DNA from: Desulfobacteraceae bacterium
Lineage (GTDB): Bacteria; Desulfobacterota; Desulfobacteria; Desulfobacterales; Desulfobacteraceae
Assembly (NCBI GenBank): GCA_003354055.1
Contig: PIVQ01000142.1
Span: 1 to 12,436 of the forward strand
DNA: 12,436 bases
Direction: 5' to 3'
Shown here: piece by piece, positions 6,344 to 12,436 of the stretch
How positions within the stretch are numbered: position 1 is the first letter of the stretch
How the letters are laid out: each line of letters starts with the position of its first letter
The notes under the pieces: model-generated
The model's database searches: none
What the model was told of the DNA's origin: nothing
The model's input: only the letters and a program-made list of their open reading frames with translations
Translations under genes and position numbers: made by a program

Positions 6344-7486
6344 TTAGGGATGTGGATATGGATACAATCCACCTTTTAAATCGCCTGTAATTTCATTGTA
6401 AAGTTCTTTATATAACGTCCTTACTGCCATGCAAGCAAATGGTTTTATCCCGCCCAAACTCCCTGTTTCATTTACAATTTCCCCGGGACAATATCCACTA
6501 CAATGCAATTTTGCAACGCAAGATTTACAATGTACCATATTATCTGAATTTCTATTTTGCAATGCTTTAATTTTATCGGGATAATATTTAAATTTTTTCG
6601 TGGATTCATCAAATTCACCAAAAATAAAACAATCCATGTGATTAGCACTCTCACCAAAGACAACTAAATCGCAAGCCGAAACATAACCATCAGGAGTTAA
6701 GTGGGGAACTGGTGTACAACAACGACAATTAATTTTTGTACTGGAATCAAAATTACATGCCAGAAAGCTACCATAAAACATATCTACTTGTTTTCCATAT
6801 CGGTATGCTTCTATATAGTTTTTCACATAAGTGTCCATGTTGAAATGATAGTTGGCTTGTGCCATTTCATCATCACAAAAAGGTTTTTCACCCACTGGAG
6901 GGAATTCAGGGTCTGACCACACATAATCTATTCCCATACTTTTAAAATAGTTAACCATTTGTATTTGATATTGACTGTTTAGATCTGTAACAGTTACCCT
7001 TCCGCCGACCATTAAGTTCCGACCTTCTTTTTTATCTAACAACCACCTTATATTGTCTTCAATAATTGGCGAGGAAGGTTCATCATTTGGAAACGGTCTT
7101 TGCTTATCATGGAATTCTGGTGTGCCATCAAACGATATCCACAAGATATTGATGTTGTCTAAAATCCAATCTCGAACCTCTGGACTAAAAGTTCCATTGG
7201 TTTGAAGTTCATTTGTGATAGAAACATTACCTTCATTTTGTCGGGCATAATGGGTGACTTGTTGCATAAGTTTAAACTCTTCTGTTGGTTCACCTGGCCC
7301 ATAAAAGCGGATATGACGACTTTCATTGTTAGCAAAATACTCGTCAATTCCTGCCTTAGCAATTTCCAAAGGGAGTGACCTTTCCTCAAGTTTTTCTCTT
7401 TCTTCTTGATTATAACAATATGTACAACACAATCTACATTTTGTAGTAAGAAAGAATGAAAGCATTTGCTTGTTACAATGTGGCAT
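6344..7486 (-). CDS. Radical SAM/SPASM-domain enzyme, probable peptide maturase
   Basis: A 380-aa radical SAM enzyme with a complete SPASM domain. The SAM-cluster motif is CX3CX2C at Cys17/21/24 (TTKCRLCCTYCYN), followed by the SAM-binding GPGEP (63-67), TNGT (96-99) and SFDGTPEFHDKQRP (118-131). The C-terminal seven-Cys SPASM signature is exact: Cys257-X9-Gly267-X4-Cys272, Cys320-X2-Cys323-X5-Cys329-X3-Cys333, then Cys352, which should hold two auxiliary 4Fe-4S clusters. Such enzymes crosslink or rearrange side chains in peptides (sactipeptides, PqqE, MftC) or mature sulfatases; no sulfatase is near, and a Cys-rich short peptide gene sits 21 nt upstream. There is no N-terminal PqqD-like recognition domain, since the cluster motif begins at residue 17. 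ATG 7486 follows AAAGGAG by 9 nt. The protein ends in the odd repeat YPYPHP. Confidence 0.92.
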   Translation of the reverse strand: MPHCNKQMLSFFLTTKCRLCCTYCYNQEEREKLEERSLPLEIAKAGIDEYFANNESRHIRFYGPGEPTEEFKLMQQVTHYARQNEGNVSITNELQTNGTFSPEVRDWILDNINILWISFDGTPEFHDKQRPFPNDEPSSPIIEDNIRWLLDKKEGRNLMVGGRVTVTDLNSQYQIQMVNYFKSMGIDYVWSDPEFPPVGEKPFCDDEMAQANYHFNMDTYVKNYIEAYRYGKQVDMFYGSFLACNFDSSTKINCRCCTPVPHLTPDGYVSACDLVVFGESANHMDCFIFGEFDESTKKFKYYPDKIKALQNRNSDNMVHCKSCVAKLHCSGYCPGEIVNETGSLGGIKPFACMAVRTLYKELYNEITGDLKGGLYPYPHP

Positions 7487-7507
7487 ATTTTTAACTCCTT
7501 TACATGT

Positions 7508-7618
7508 TTAATACAGATCAAAATTCACTCCGCATTCACGACTCAACACAGGACAGCATATAGCAGGAAACAAATACGCAGCCTTACAATACATTGCCCG
7601 CTGATGTTTTTCAGACAC
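7508..7618 (-). CDS. 36-aa Cys-rich peptide, candidate RiPP precursor for the radical SAM enzyme
   Basis: A short frame directly upstream of the radical SAM gene, with 21 nt between its stop (7508-7510) and the enzyme ATG. It starts at GTG 7618, preceded by TTGGAG and an in-frame TGA; an ATG eight codons in (7594) is an alternative start with a poorer ribosome site. The N-terminal third is polar and charged (MSEKHQRA), a possible leader. The rest carries four cysteines (Cys11, 21, 22 and 29), an Ala/Leu/Phe/Pro-rich centre (AAYLFPAICCPVL) and the end ECGVNFDLY with a terminal Tyr. Size, cysteines and position fit a substrate of a SPASM enzyme (thioether peptide or peptide-derived cofactor). 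I recognise no known precursor family. Spacing and order support translation; the function is inferred. Confidence 0.55.
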   Translation of the reverse strand: MSEKHQRAMYCKAAYLFPAICCPVLSRECGVNFDLY

Positions 7619-8228
7619 TCACTCCAATATATAGTAGAGTAAAAGACAGACCTCGCCTTGAGACTTATCTAGTTTTCCCTCATAGTCTATGTTCTGTTTC
7701 ACCACGATAGACCCTTCACAGAGACTACTTTCTATACAACGAAAAACTCAAGACCGTTCTTTTTGAGTATTGTCCACGCATCCGGTGTCAGATACTTGCG
7801 ACTACACTAACTGACACATTTGACCCACCGATAGAATTTTACCTTTCACTGCGCCTCGCGGCAGTCCAGGCATTCGTCGCCTCCGAGAAGAAATTTTAGA
7901 ATAAGTGCAAGCAAAAATAACCTATCGCTCAAAAGATTAGACAACCACACCAAAATAGTCAATGAGAATCTGGACTGGTATTTTAAGAAACACAAATCAG
8001 AGCCATAGTATACAAAGTTCTGATGCAGTTCAACTTAAATTGGCCACAACAAAGACAATTGACCAAGCTATATGTAAATTGTATTTGGGTTGAATAACAC
8101 AGAGGATAGGCAATCCCCTGACCAGACAACCGCCCTCGGCAATTAAGTTGGCAGAACGACCTGCTGAGGGAATAGTAGACAACATAGTTGTGGTATTCTT
8201 GATCTTTAACAGGCCTCCCGGCTCATAG
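7619..8228. other. Gene-poor stretch at the edge of the AT-rich block
   Basis: The bases just above 7618 should hold the promoter of the peptide/radical SAM genes; an AT-rich TATATAT lies at 7625-7631, too close to the GTG for confident assignment. From about 7740 the base composition changes. Open frames of about 40-65 codons exist on both strands (plus, about 7710-7899, ending SEKKF; minus, a segment beginning MPGLPRGAVKGK), but they overlap, lack good starts and resemble nothing I know. Plus-strand codons from about 8092 to 8225 are open in the frame of the RTX fragment that follows, up to TAG 8226. I see no gene here and suspect remnants. Confidence 0.45.
8133..8170. repeat. Inverted repeat with 9-bp arms
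   Basis: CCCTCGGCA (8133-8141) pairs with TGCTGAGGG (8162-8170) over nine positions, one of them a G-T pair, around a 20-nt loop. It lies in the gene-poor stretch before the RTX remnant. It could be an end of a small mobile element or a terminator-like structure, but no U-tract or target duplication is visible. Confidence 0.3.
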
Positions 8229-8513
8229 ACAGGCGGTGCAGGTGATGATATTCTGGGCCTTAACTTTGGTTCCCTGGATGAAAGCGATGTCACAGGGGCC
8301 TACGATAACGGCACCTTGACCATTGACCTGACCGATGCAGGGGGAAATTCCATGGCAATTACAGATGAGATGTGGGACAGCAACGGCAACCTGATTCTTC
8401 CATAGGGAGTTGACGGCGTCATAACCGGTCCGGATCAGAATACCCTGACCTTTACCAATGCGGAGGCCATTATACCATTTAGCGCCCCCCCCTGCGCGGC
8501 ACAAAGATTTTAA
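8229..8513 (+). pseudogene. Fragment of an RTX/hemolysin-type secreted or adhesin protein
   Basis: In one plus-strand frame, bounded by TAG 8226-8228, the sequence reads TGGAGDDILGLNFGSLDESD, matching the Gly/Asp-rich calcium-binding nonapeptide pattern (GGxGxDxL) of RTX proteins. It continues with acidic, beta-type sequence (GAYDNGTLTIDLTDAGGNS, then ITDEMWDSNGNLILP). A TAG at 8403-8405 breaks the frame; it goes on as GVDGVITGPDQNTLTFTNAE and ends at TAA 8511-8513 after a run of eight C that may mark a further frame slip. There is no start codon context, and only one RTX-like unit remains of proteins that usually run to thousands of residues. It is therefore a leftover of a larger surface or secreted gene, and its GC-richer composition fits the glycosyltransferase region rather than the AT-rich block. 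Confidence 0.65.
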
Positions 8514-8836
8514 TGTAGGTCGTATACGGGTTTATAGGATACTGAGCCAATACTGTCCAGGGACAAAAACAAGGTTGATGTTGTCACAGCGCCGTCCAAG
8601 GTGATCCGTTTGAACTGGTCTTCCAGGACCGCAACGCCTGGGCACCAGATTTCCCGATAATTCAAAAACCAACAATATTTCCTGCATTTTTTTGTCAGGA
8701 GAATCTGTCTATTAAAACAGAGGCGCTATGGGCCAAAGGACTAACTTTACCGGTTTTTCACAATGTGTTATTGCTCTTCCTAAGTTCTGAAACGATATTG
8801 TTGATTTATAAAAAGAGTCAACAGGTTAACCCACAT
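8514..8836. other. Leader region of the first glycosyltransferase gene
   Basis: No intact gene is seen. The part up to about 8640 has an open minus-strand frame reading GVAVLEDQFKRITLDGAVTT, and a short piece of it (8597-8620) resembles 10908-10931. From 8651 on, the sequence is a recognisable repeat of the leader before the second glycosyltransferase copy. In both copies the glycosyltransferase frame stays open for 24 codons above the chosen ATG, starting at ATG 8765 here, so a longer N-terminus cannot be fully excluded. Confidence 0.5.
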
Positions 8837-9907
8837 ATGAAAACAAAAATAGCCATATTCGGAGATGATCCAACAGGCCCCACAGGATTTGGGAAAATCG
8901 TTGCCAACTTGTCCCTGGCAGCTGAATCAGCCGGTTTTGAACCTGTCGTTATCGGTCTGAAAAAAAATTACAGTAAAGCCTTTCATAACATAAGGATTGT
9001 GAATGCTACGGAACGCGGTGATTCAAGGGGATTTGAAACACTGGCGTATCTATTAAAAGAGAATTGCATAGAAAACGTTATTTCCATAGGAGATCCATGG
9101 GATATCCTGAGGCTTGTGGACATCAAAAAGGAAAACCCTTTTACCTGGATCGGATATACGCCGGTGGAATCCATACCCTACCCCAGGTACATTCAGCTTG
9201 TAAAGGCGCCCCCGCGATATCTGGATGTTGCTTTTTTAATGCAGCATATGGACCGCATCATCACATATTCCAAATTCGGTAAAACTGCGGTTTCTGAGAT
9301 GCTTGAAAGTGCATACGATGATCAGTCCGACAATGCACTCCCAAAAGTCGACATGATATATCTTGGTGTGGATACGCAATTGTTCACGCCCCATGACAAG
9401 GCTGAATCCCGGAAGTTTTTCCAGGGAGTGGTGGAGAAAAATACCTTACTGTTCTCCTGTATGAAGGTGAACTCAATGCGGGCGGGTTTTGATTCACTGC
9501 TTTTGGCATGGGCAAAGTATCTGGAACTTGCAAAAAAAGCAGATCCAATGCTTGCCGGTAATTCAAAGCGTTACCTTCACACAGCCATTGAAAACGGGCG
9601 GTATCCCATAACCCTGTTAATGAAAGCCTATGGTCTTGAAAACAGCCTTTTACTGAATCCGGGAATAAAGCCGGGGGAAAGCTTTCCGGAACAAGAGATT
9701 GCAGAGATTCATAATGCTTCAGATATTGTGGTCAGTGCAGCCAGGGCTGAAGGTTTCGGGCTGAACATATTGGAACCCCTGAGCTGCAAGGTTCCCTGCA
9801 TCGTTCCTGATTATGGGTGTCCTTCAGAGTATGGCGGGGAGGCTGTCATGAAAGTCCCCATTGCTGCAAAGTTTACCCCTGAGTTTGCCATCACGGATTT
9901 TACCATT
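8651..9907 (+). repeat. Tandem duplication, copy 1
   Basis: This unit of about 1.26 kb matches 11141-12400. Similarity begins in the leader (TTCCCGATAATTCAAAAA versus TTTCCGCTAATTCAAAAA), runs through the gene with no length change after the ATG, and stops abruptly after the codon ATT at 9905-9907. Copy 1 then reads TAG while copy 2 continues GTTGATGTGGAC. The sharp end marks a recombination or deletion junction. Confidence 0.9.
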
Positions 9908-9910
9908 TAG
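8837..9910 (+). CDS. GT4-like glycosyltransferase, copy 1, C-terminally truncated
   Basis: A 357-aa protein from the ATG at 8837 (MKTKIAIFGDD). An in-frame ATG at 8765 exists, but the protein-like, duplicated start is MKTK/MKRK, with only a weak AGG upstream. It has a GT-B layout: a Gly-rich N-terminal segment (DDPTGPTGFGKIV, 10-22) and, in the C-terminal half, the retaining GT4 signature EGFGLNILE (Glu305-X7-Glu313), followed by PLSCKVPCIVPDYGCPSEY. Such enzymes move a sugar from a nucleotide donor to glycans, lipids or proteins; donor and acceptor are unknown. Compared with copy 2 the frame stops at TAG right after ITDFTI, where copy 2 goes on past the window edge, so the final C-terminal helices are missing. 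It may be inactive or altered. An RTX remnant upstream hints at a surface-glycan or adhesin region. Confidence 0.82.
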   Translation: MKTKIAIFGDDPTGPTGFGKIVANLSLAAESAGFEPVVIGLKKNYSKAFHNIRIVNATERGDSRGFETLAYLLKENCIENVISIGDPWDILRLVDIKKENPFTWIGYTPVESIPYPRYIQLVKAPPRYLDVAFLMQHMDRIITYSKFGKTAVSEMLESAYDDQSDNALPKVDMIYLGVDTQLFTPHDKAESRKFFQGVVEKNTLLFSCMKVNSMRAGFDSLLLAWAKYLELAKKADPMLAGNSKRYLHTAIENGRYPITLLMKAYGLENSLLLNPGIKPGESFPEQEIAEIHNASDIVVSAARAEGFGLNILEPLSCKVPCIVPDYGCPSEYGGEAVMKVPIAAKFTPEFAITDFTI

Positions 9911-9922
9911 GATAATTATGTG

Positions 9923-9950
9923 TTGACTTCGGCGAGGCATTCAGTTTAGA
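9923..9950 (+). promoter_or_regulatory. Possible sigma-70-type promoter for the 296-aa gene
   Basis: TTGACT (9923-9928) and TTTAGA (9945-9950) are separated by 16 nt and lie about 50 nt before the ATG at 9999. The -35 box is close to consensus; the -10 box is weak. A second TTGACA at 9963-9968 has no fitting -10. Placement between the broken glycosyltransferase and the next gene makes a local promoter reasonable, but the match alone is poor. Confidence 0.25.
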
Positions 9951-9998
9951 AATCCTTAAAGCTTGACACCCAATTCTTCTGAAAACTAAGGCATACTT

Positions 9999-10889
9999 AT
10001 GGATATTGTCCATCTTGAAGAGTTCGAAAATTCGTTTGTAATACATTTTGGTGTAGAGTCCCACCGCATAAACGCTTATACTCTCGCAAGTACACTTGTG
10101 TCATTCGCTGATGCTGCAAAAACTGCAAACAAAATAATTAATCCAGGTTATGATGTAGAGATTGTTGTTGAGGCACTTGGCCCAGGTAGCTTCAAAGCCC
10201 AAATAAAATCAGTCTACAACGGCTTGAAAAACCTATTCAGCAATGACACAGCAAAGACAATAATTTTAGGAGTACTGGCCGCTTACATATATGAGAAAAC
10301 GCTGGCACCAGACTGTGACGTCAAGGTGATTGTTGATGAAACTCAAGTTATCATTGAGCATAAAGAGAAAACAGTCGTGATTCCCAGACAACTCCACGAC
10401 GCGATGAAGCAAATTGAGAAATCAAAGAATTTCAAGGAAGACATCAGTCGTACTATTGAATCAATTGAAAAAGATGAACAGGTAAAATATTTTGGAATCA
10501 CAAAAGACTTTGAAACAGTAGAACCGACTATTGTGGTTCCACGATCAAATTTTCCTTTATTGGCTTGTAGCGCACCTGAGCCTGAAGAGACGCGAAACAT
10601 AATTGAAGTTGCCGAACTGCAAATAAAGAGGGCAATTTTGGAGAGAAGCAAAAGGAAATGGGAGTTTGTATGGAGAGGGGTGACCATTTCGGCTCCAGTT
10701 CTTGACAGCGCTTTTTTCAATGATTTTTTTGACCATAAAATCACTATTGCACCGGGCGATTATTTGAAGGCAGCTATAAAAATATATCAAAACCGAGATC
10801 CCGATACAGGTATTTATTCGAACACCAAATATGAGATAATTGAGGTTCAAAAACACATTCCCAGGCCGAGAACAGGTACATTGATATAA
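9999..10889 (+). CDS. Hypothetical protein lying between the two glycosyltransferase copies
   Basis: I do not recognise this 296-aa protein. The start is ATG 9999 with AAGG 7 nt upstream. The N-terminal 80 residues alternate beta strands and a helix (FVIHFGVESHRINAYTLAS, then VEIVVEALGPGSFKAQIKSV). A short hydrophobic helix follows (TIILGVLAAYIYE, about 87-99), possibly one membrane pass. Next come a charged region (VKVIVDETQVIIEHKEKTVV), a Lys/Glu-rich helix around 133-160, and a C-terminal part with aromatic, beta-rich sequence (KWEFVWRGVTISAPVLD). No catalytic motif is evident. Its base use is more AT-rich than the glycosyltransferase genes on both sides, and it starts about 90 nt after the point where copy 1 breaks off, so it probably came in with, or caused, that rearrangement. 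Role unknown. Confidence 0.75.
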   Translation: MDIVHLEEFENSFVIHFGVESHRINAYTLASTLVSFADAAKTANKIINPGYDVEIVVEALGPGSFKAQIKSVYNGLKNLFSNDTAKTIILGVLAAYIYEKTLAPDCDVKVIVDETQVIIEHKEKTVVIPRQLHDAMKQIEKSKNFKEDISRTIESIEKDEQVKYFGITKDFETVEPTIVVPRSNFPLLACSAPEPEETRNIIEVAELQIKRAILERSKRKWEFVWRGVTISAPVLDSAFFNDFFDHKITIAPGDYLKAAIKIYQNRDPDTGIYSNTKYEIIEVQKHIPRPRTGTLI

Positions 10890-11329
10890 ATCCAGAAGAA
10901 TACCTGCCAGGGTGATCCGCTTTAACTGGCCTACCATCATTACCAGGATTGAGGTCTTGGCTGTTCTGCTGCTGTGTTCATTTGGCACAGCCACCGGATC
11001 ACCCAGCGCGCTCCCTACCAATTGCGTGTTTCCCGGCAATCTGCTGGCTTTAAATAACTCGTCCATATGTCAATGCTCCCACGCAGCACGATTTCCATCA
11101 CCTACGCCGGTCTGATTAAAGTAATTCCCCCTTGAATAATTTTCCGCTAATTCAAAAATCAGTAATATTTCCTGGCAAGATTTTTTATTAGGAGAATCAG
11201 GCAAAAAAACAGAGGCGCTATGGGCCGGAGGGACTGACTTTACCGGTAATTCATAATATGTTATTGCTCTTCGTAAGTTCTGCAAAGCTATTGCTAATTT
11301 CTGAAAAGTGTCAACAGGATGGCCGACAT
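10890..11329. other. Stretch between the 296-aa gene and glycosyltransferase copy 2
   Basis: No gene is supported here. 10908-10931 resembles 8597-8620 from before copy 1; on the minus strand both read a QFKRITL/QLKRITL-like peptide. A plus frame of 67 codons (10912-11115) and overlapping minus frames exist, but none has a clear ribosome site or known motif. From 11141 the sequence is the duplicated leader of copy 2, with an in-frame upstream ATG at 11258 equal to that of copy 1. Confidence 0.45.
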
Positions 11330-12400
11330 ATGAAAAGAAAAATTGCCCTATTTGGTGATGACCCCACAGGCCCCACAGGCTTTGGAAAAATCGTGGCTAA
11401 TTTATCCCTTGCAGCTGAATCAGCCGGTTTTGAACCCGTTGTTGTCGGTCTAAAAAAAAATTACCAGAAAGCGTTTCATGACATAAGGATTGTAAATGCT
11501 TCGGAGCGCGGTGATTCAAGGGGATTTGAAACACTGGCGTCTCTGTTAAAGGAAGAAGGGATTAAGAACGTTATTTCCATAGGAGATCCATGGGATATCC
11601 TGGGGCTTGTGGACATCAAAAAAGAAACCCCTTTTACCTGGATCGGATATACGCCGGTGGAATCCATACCCTACCCCAGGTACATTCAGCTTGTAAAAGA
11701 GCCGCCTCAATATCTGGATGTGGCTTTTTTAATGCAGCACATGGACCGTATAATCACATATTCGGAATTTGGTAAAACTGCAGTTTTTGAGATGCTCAAA
11801 AGTGCATACGATGATAATTCCGACAAGGTACCCCAAAACATTGAAATGATATACCTTGGTGTGGATACGCAATTGTACACCCCACAAGCCAAGGCTGAAT
11901 CCCGAAAATTTTTCCAGGGGGTGGTAGAGGAAAATACCTTTCTTTTCTCCTGTATGAAGGTGAACTCAATGCGGGCGGGGTTTGATTCACTGCTTTCAGC
12001 ATGGGCAAACTACCTGGAGCTTGCAAGAAAAGCAGATCCGGTGCTTGCCGACAATTCAAAGCTTTACCTTCACACAGCCATTGAGAACGGGCGGTACCCC
12101 ATAACACTGTTAATGAAAGCGTATGGTCTTGAAAACAGCCTTTTACTGAATCCGGGTATAAAGCCGGGTGAAAGTTTTCCGGAAAGAGAGATTGCAGAGA
12201 TTCATAACGCTTCGGATATTGTGATCAGCGCAGCCAGAGCGGAAGGTTTCGGGCTGAACATACTTGAACCCCTGAGCTGCAAGGTCCCCTGCATTGTCCC
12301 TGACTATGGCTGCCCGGCAGAGTACGGCGGGGACGCTGTCATGAGAGTCCCCATTGCTGCAAAGTTCACCCCTGATTTCGCCATCACGGATTTTGCCATT
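11141..12400 (+). repeat. Tandem duplication, copy 2
   Basis: This is the counterpart of 8651-9907, with the same order of leader and gene and only a 3-nt net length difference, located before the ATG. Differences are scattered single bases, many at third codon positions within the gene, so the two copies have had time to diverge under some constraint. The glycosyltransferase frame continues past the matched part to the window end. Confidence 0.9.
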
Positions 12401-12436
12401 GTTGATGTGGACAAAATGGCTGAAATGATGCTGGAT
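11330..12436 (+). CDS. GT4-like glycosyltransferase, copy 2, 3' partial
   Basis: The frame from ATG 11330 (MKRKIALFGDD) is open to the last base, giving at least 369 residues. It keeps every feature of copy 1: the TGPTGFGKIV segment near the N-terminus and the EX7E motif EGFGLNILE followed by PLSCKVPCIVPDYG. After the point where copy 1 ends it continues as VDVDKMAEMMLD, the expected start of the closing C-terminal helix of GT-B enzymes, so this copy is probably the intact, functional one. AGGA at 11316-11319 is a weak, somewhat distant ribosome site. The in-frame ATG at 11258 would add 24 residues and is less likely. Donor and acceptor are unknown; a role in a surface glycan, or on a protein such as an adhesin, is inference from the nearby RTX remnant. 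Confidence 0.85.
   Translation, partial: MKRKIALFGDDPTGPTGFGKIVANLSLAAESAGFEPVVVGLKKNYQKAFHDIRIVNASERGDSRGFETLASLLKEEGIKNVISIGDPWDILGLVDIKKETPFTWIGYTPVESIPYPRYIQLVKEPPQYLDVAFLMQHMDRIITYSEFGKTAVFEMLKSAYDDNSDKVPQNIEMIYLGVDTQLYTPQAKAESRKFFQGVVEENTFLFSCMKVNSMRAGFDSLLSAWANYLELARKADPVLADNSKLYLHTAIENGRYPITLLMKAYGLENSLLLNPGIKPGESFPEREIAEIHNASDIVISAARAEGFGLNILEPLSCKVPCIVPDYGCPAEYGGDAVMRVPIAAKFTPDFAITDFAIVDVDKMAEMMLD

Noticed and set aside
6344..7486. Sulfatase-maturing enzyme (anSME) reading of the radical SAM gene
   Set aside because: The N-terminal motif differs from the anSME type and no sulfatase gene is in the window, while a short Cys-rich peptide gene is adjacent.
10912..11115. 67-codon plus-strand frame with a hydrophobic N-terminal stretch (signal-peptide-like)
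   Set aside because: Its start lies in the segment shared with copy 1, there is no ribosome site, and overlapping minus frames are equally open.

Overview
The window looks like part of a chromosome from a sulfate-reducing Desulfobacterota, probably Desulfobacteraceae-like. This is inferred from the first three genes, a Fe-S/FAD-oxidoreductase tail followed by MoeB-like and MoaD-like proteins, an arrangement I associate with tungsten aldehyde:ferredoxin oxidoreductase (AOR) loci in such anaerobes. The AOR gene itself is not visible. There are no rRNA, tRNA or CRISPR features.

Layout. (1) 1-1558, plus strand, GC-richer: the 3' part of a ferredoxin-type subunit, a MoeB/ThiF E1-like adenylyltransferase and a MoaD/ThiS sulfur carrier, tightly packed. 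(2) 1613-7618, all minus strand and strikingly AT-rich, so probably acquired. In transcription order it holds a 36-codon Cys-rich peptide gene (missed by ordinary ORF calling), a radical SAM/SPASM enzyme 21 nt downstream, a decayed GNAT acetyltransferase pseudogene, an SMR-family exporter, a short-chain dehydrogenase, and a separate three-gene signalling module: soluble PAS histidine kinase, stand-alone receiver, and a three-helix membrane protein with a coiled coil. (3) 7619-8836: a region of broken sequence that includes a fragment of an RTX-type secreted protein. (4) 8837-12436, plus strand: two tandem, very similar GT4-like glycosyltransferase genes with a shared leader of about 190 nt. 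The first copy is cut short at its C-terminus, and an unrelated 296-aa protein of unknown function lies between them. The second copy runs off the window.

How the genes may work together. The strongest unusual signal is the peptide plus SPASM radical SAM pair, which has the form of a ribosomally made, post-translationally modified peptide (RiPP) locus or a peptide-derived cofactor locus. The exporter and dehydrogenase downstream are possible partners, but the pseudogene between them weakens a single-operon reading. The kinase/receiver/membrane trio has no DNA-binding output domain, so its output is probably a protein or membrane effect rather than transcription. The 3' end of the window looks like a site of duplication and rearrangement in surface-glycan and adhesin genes.
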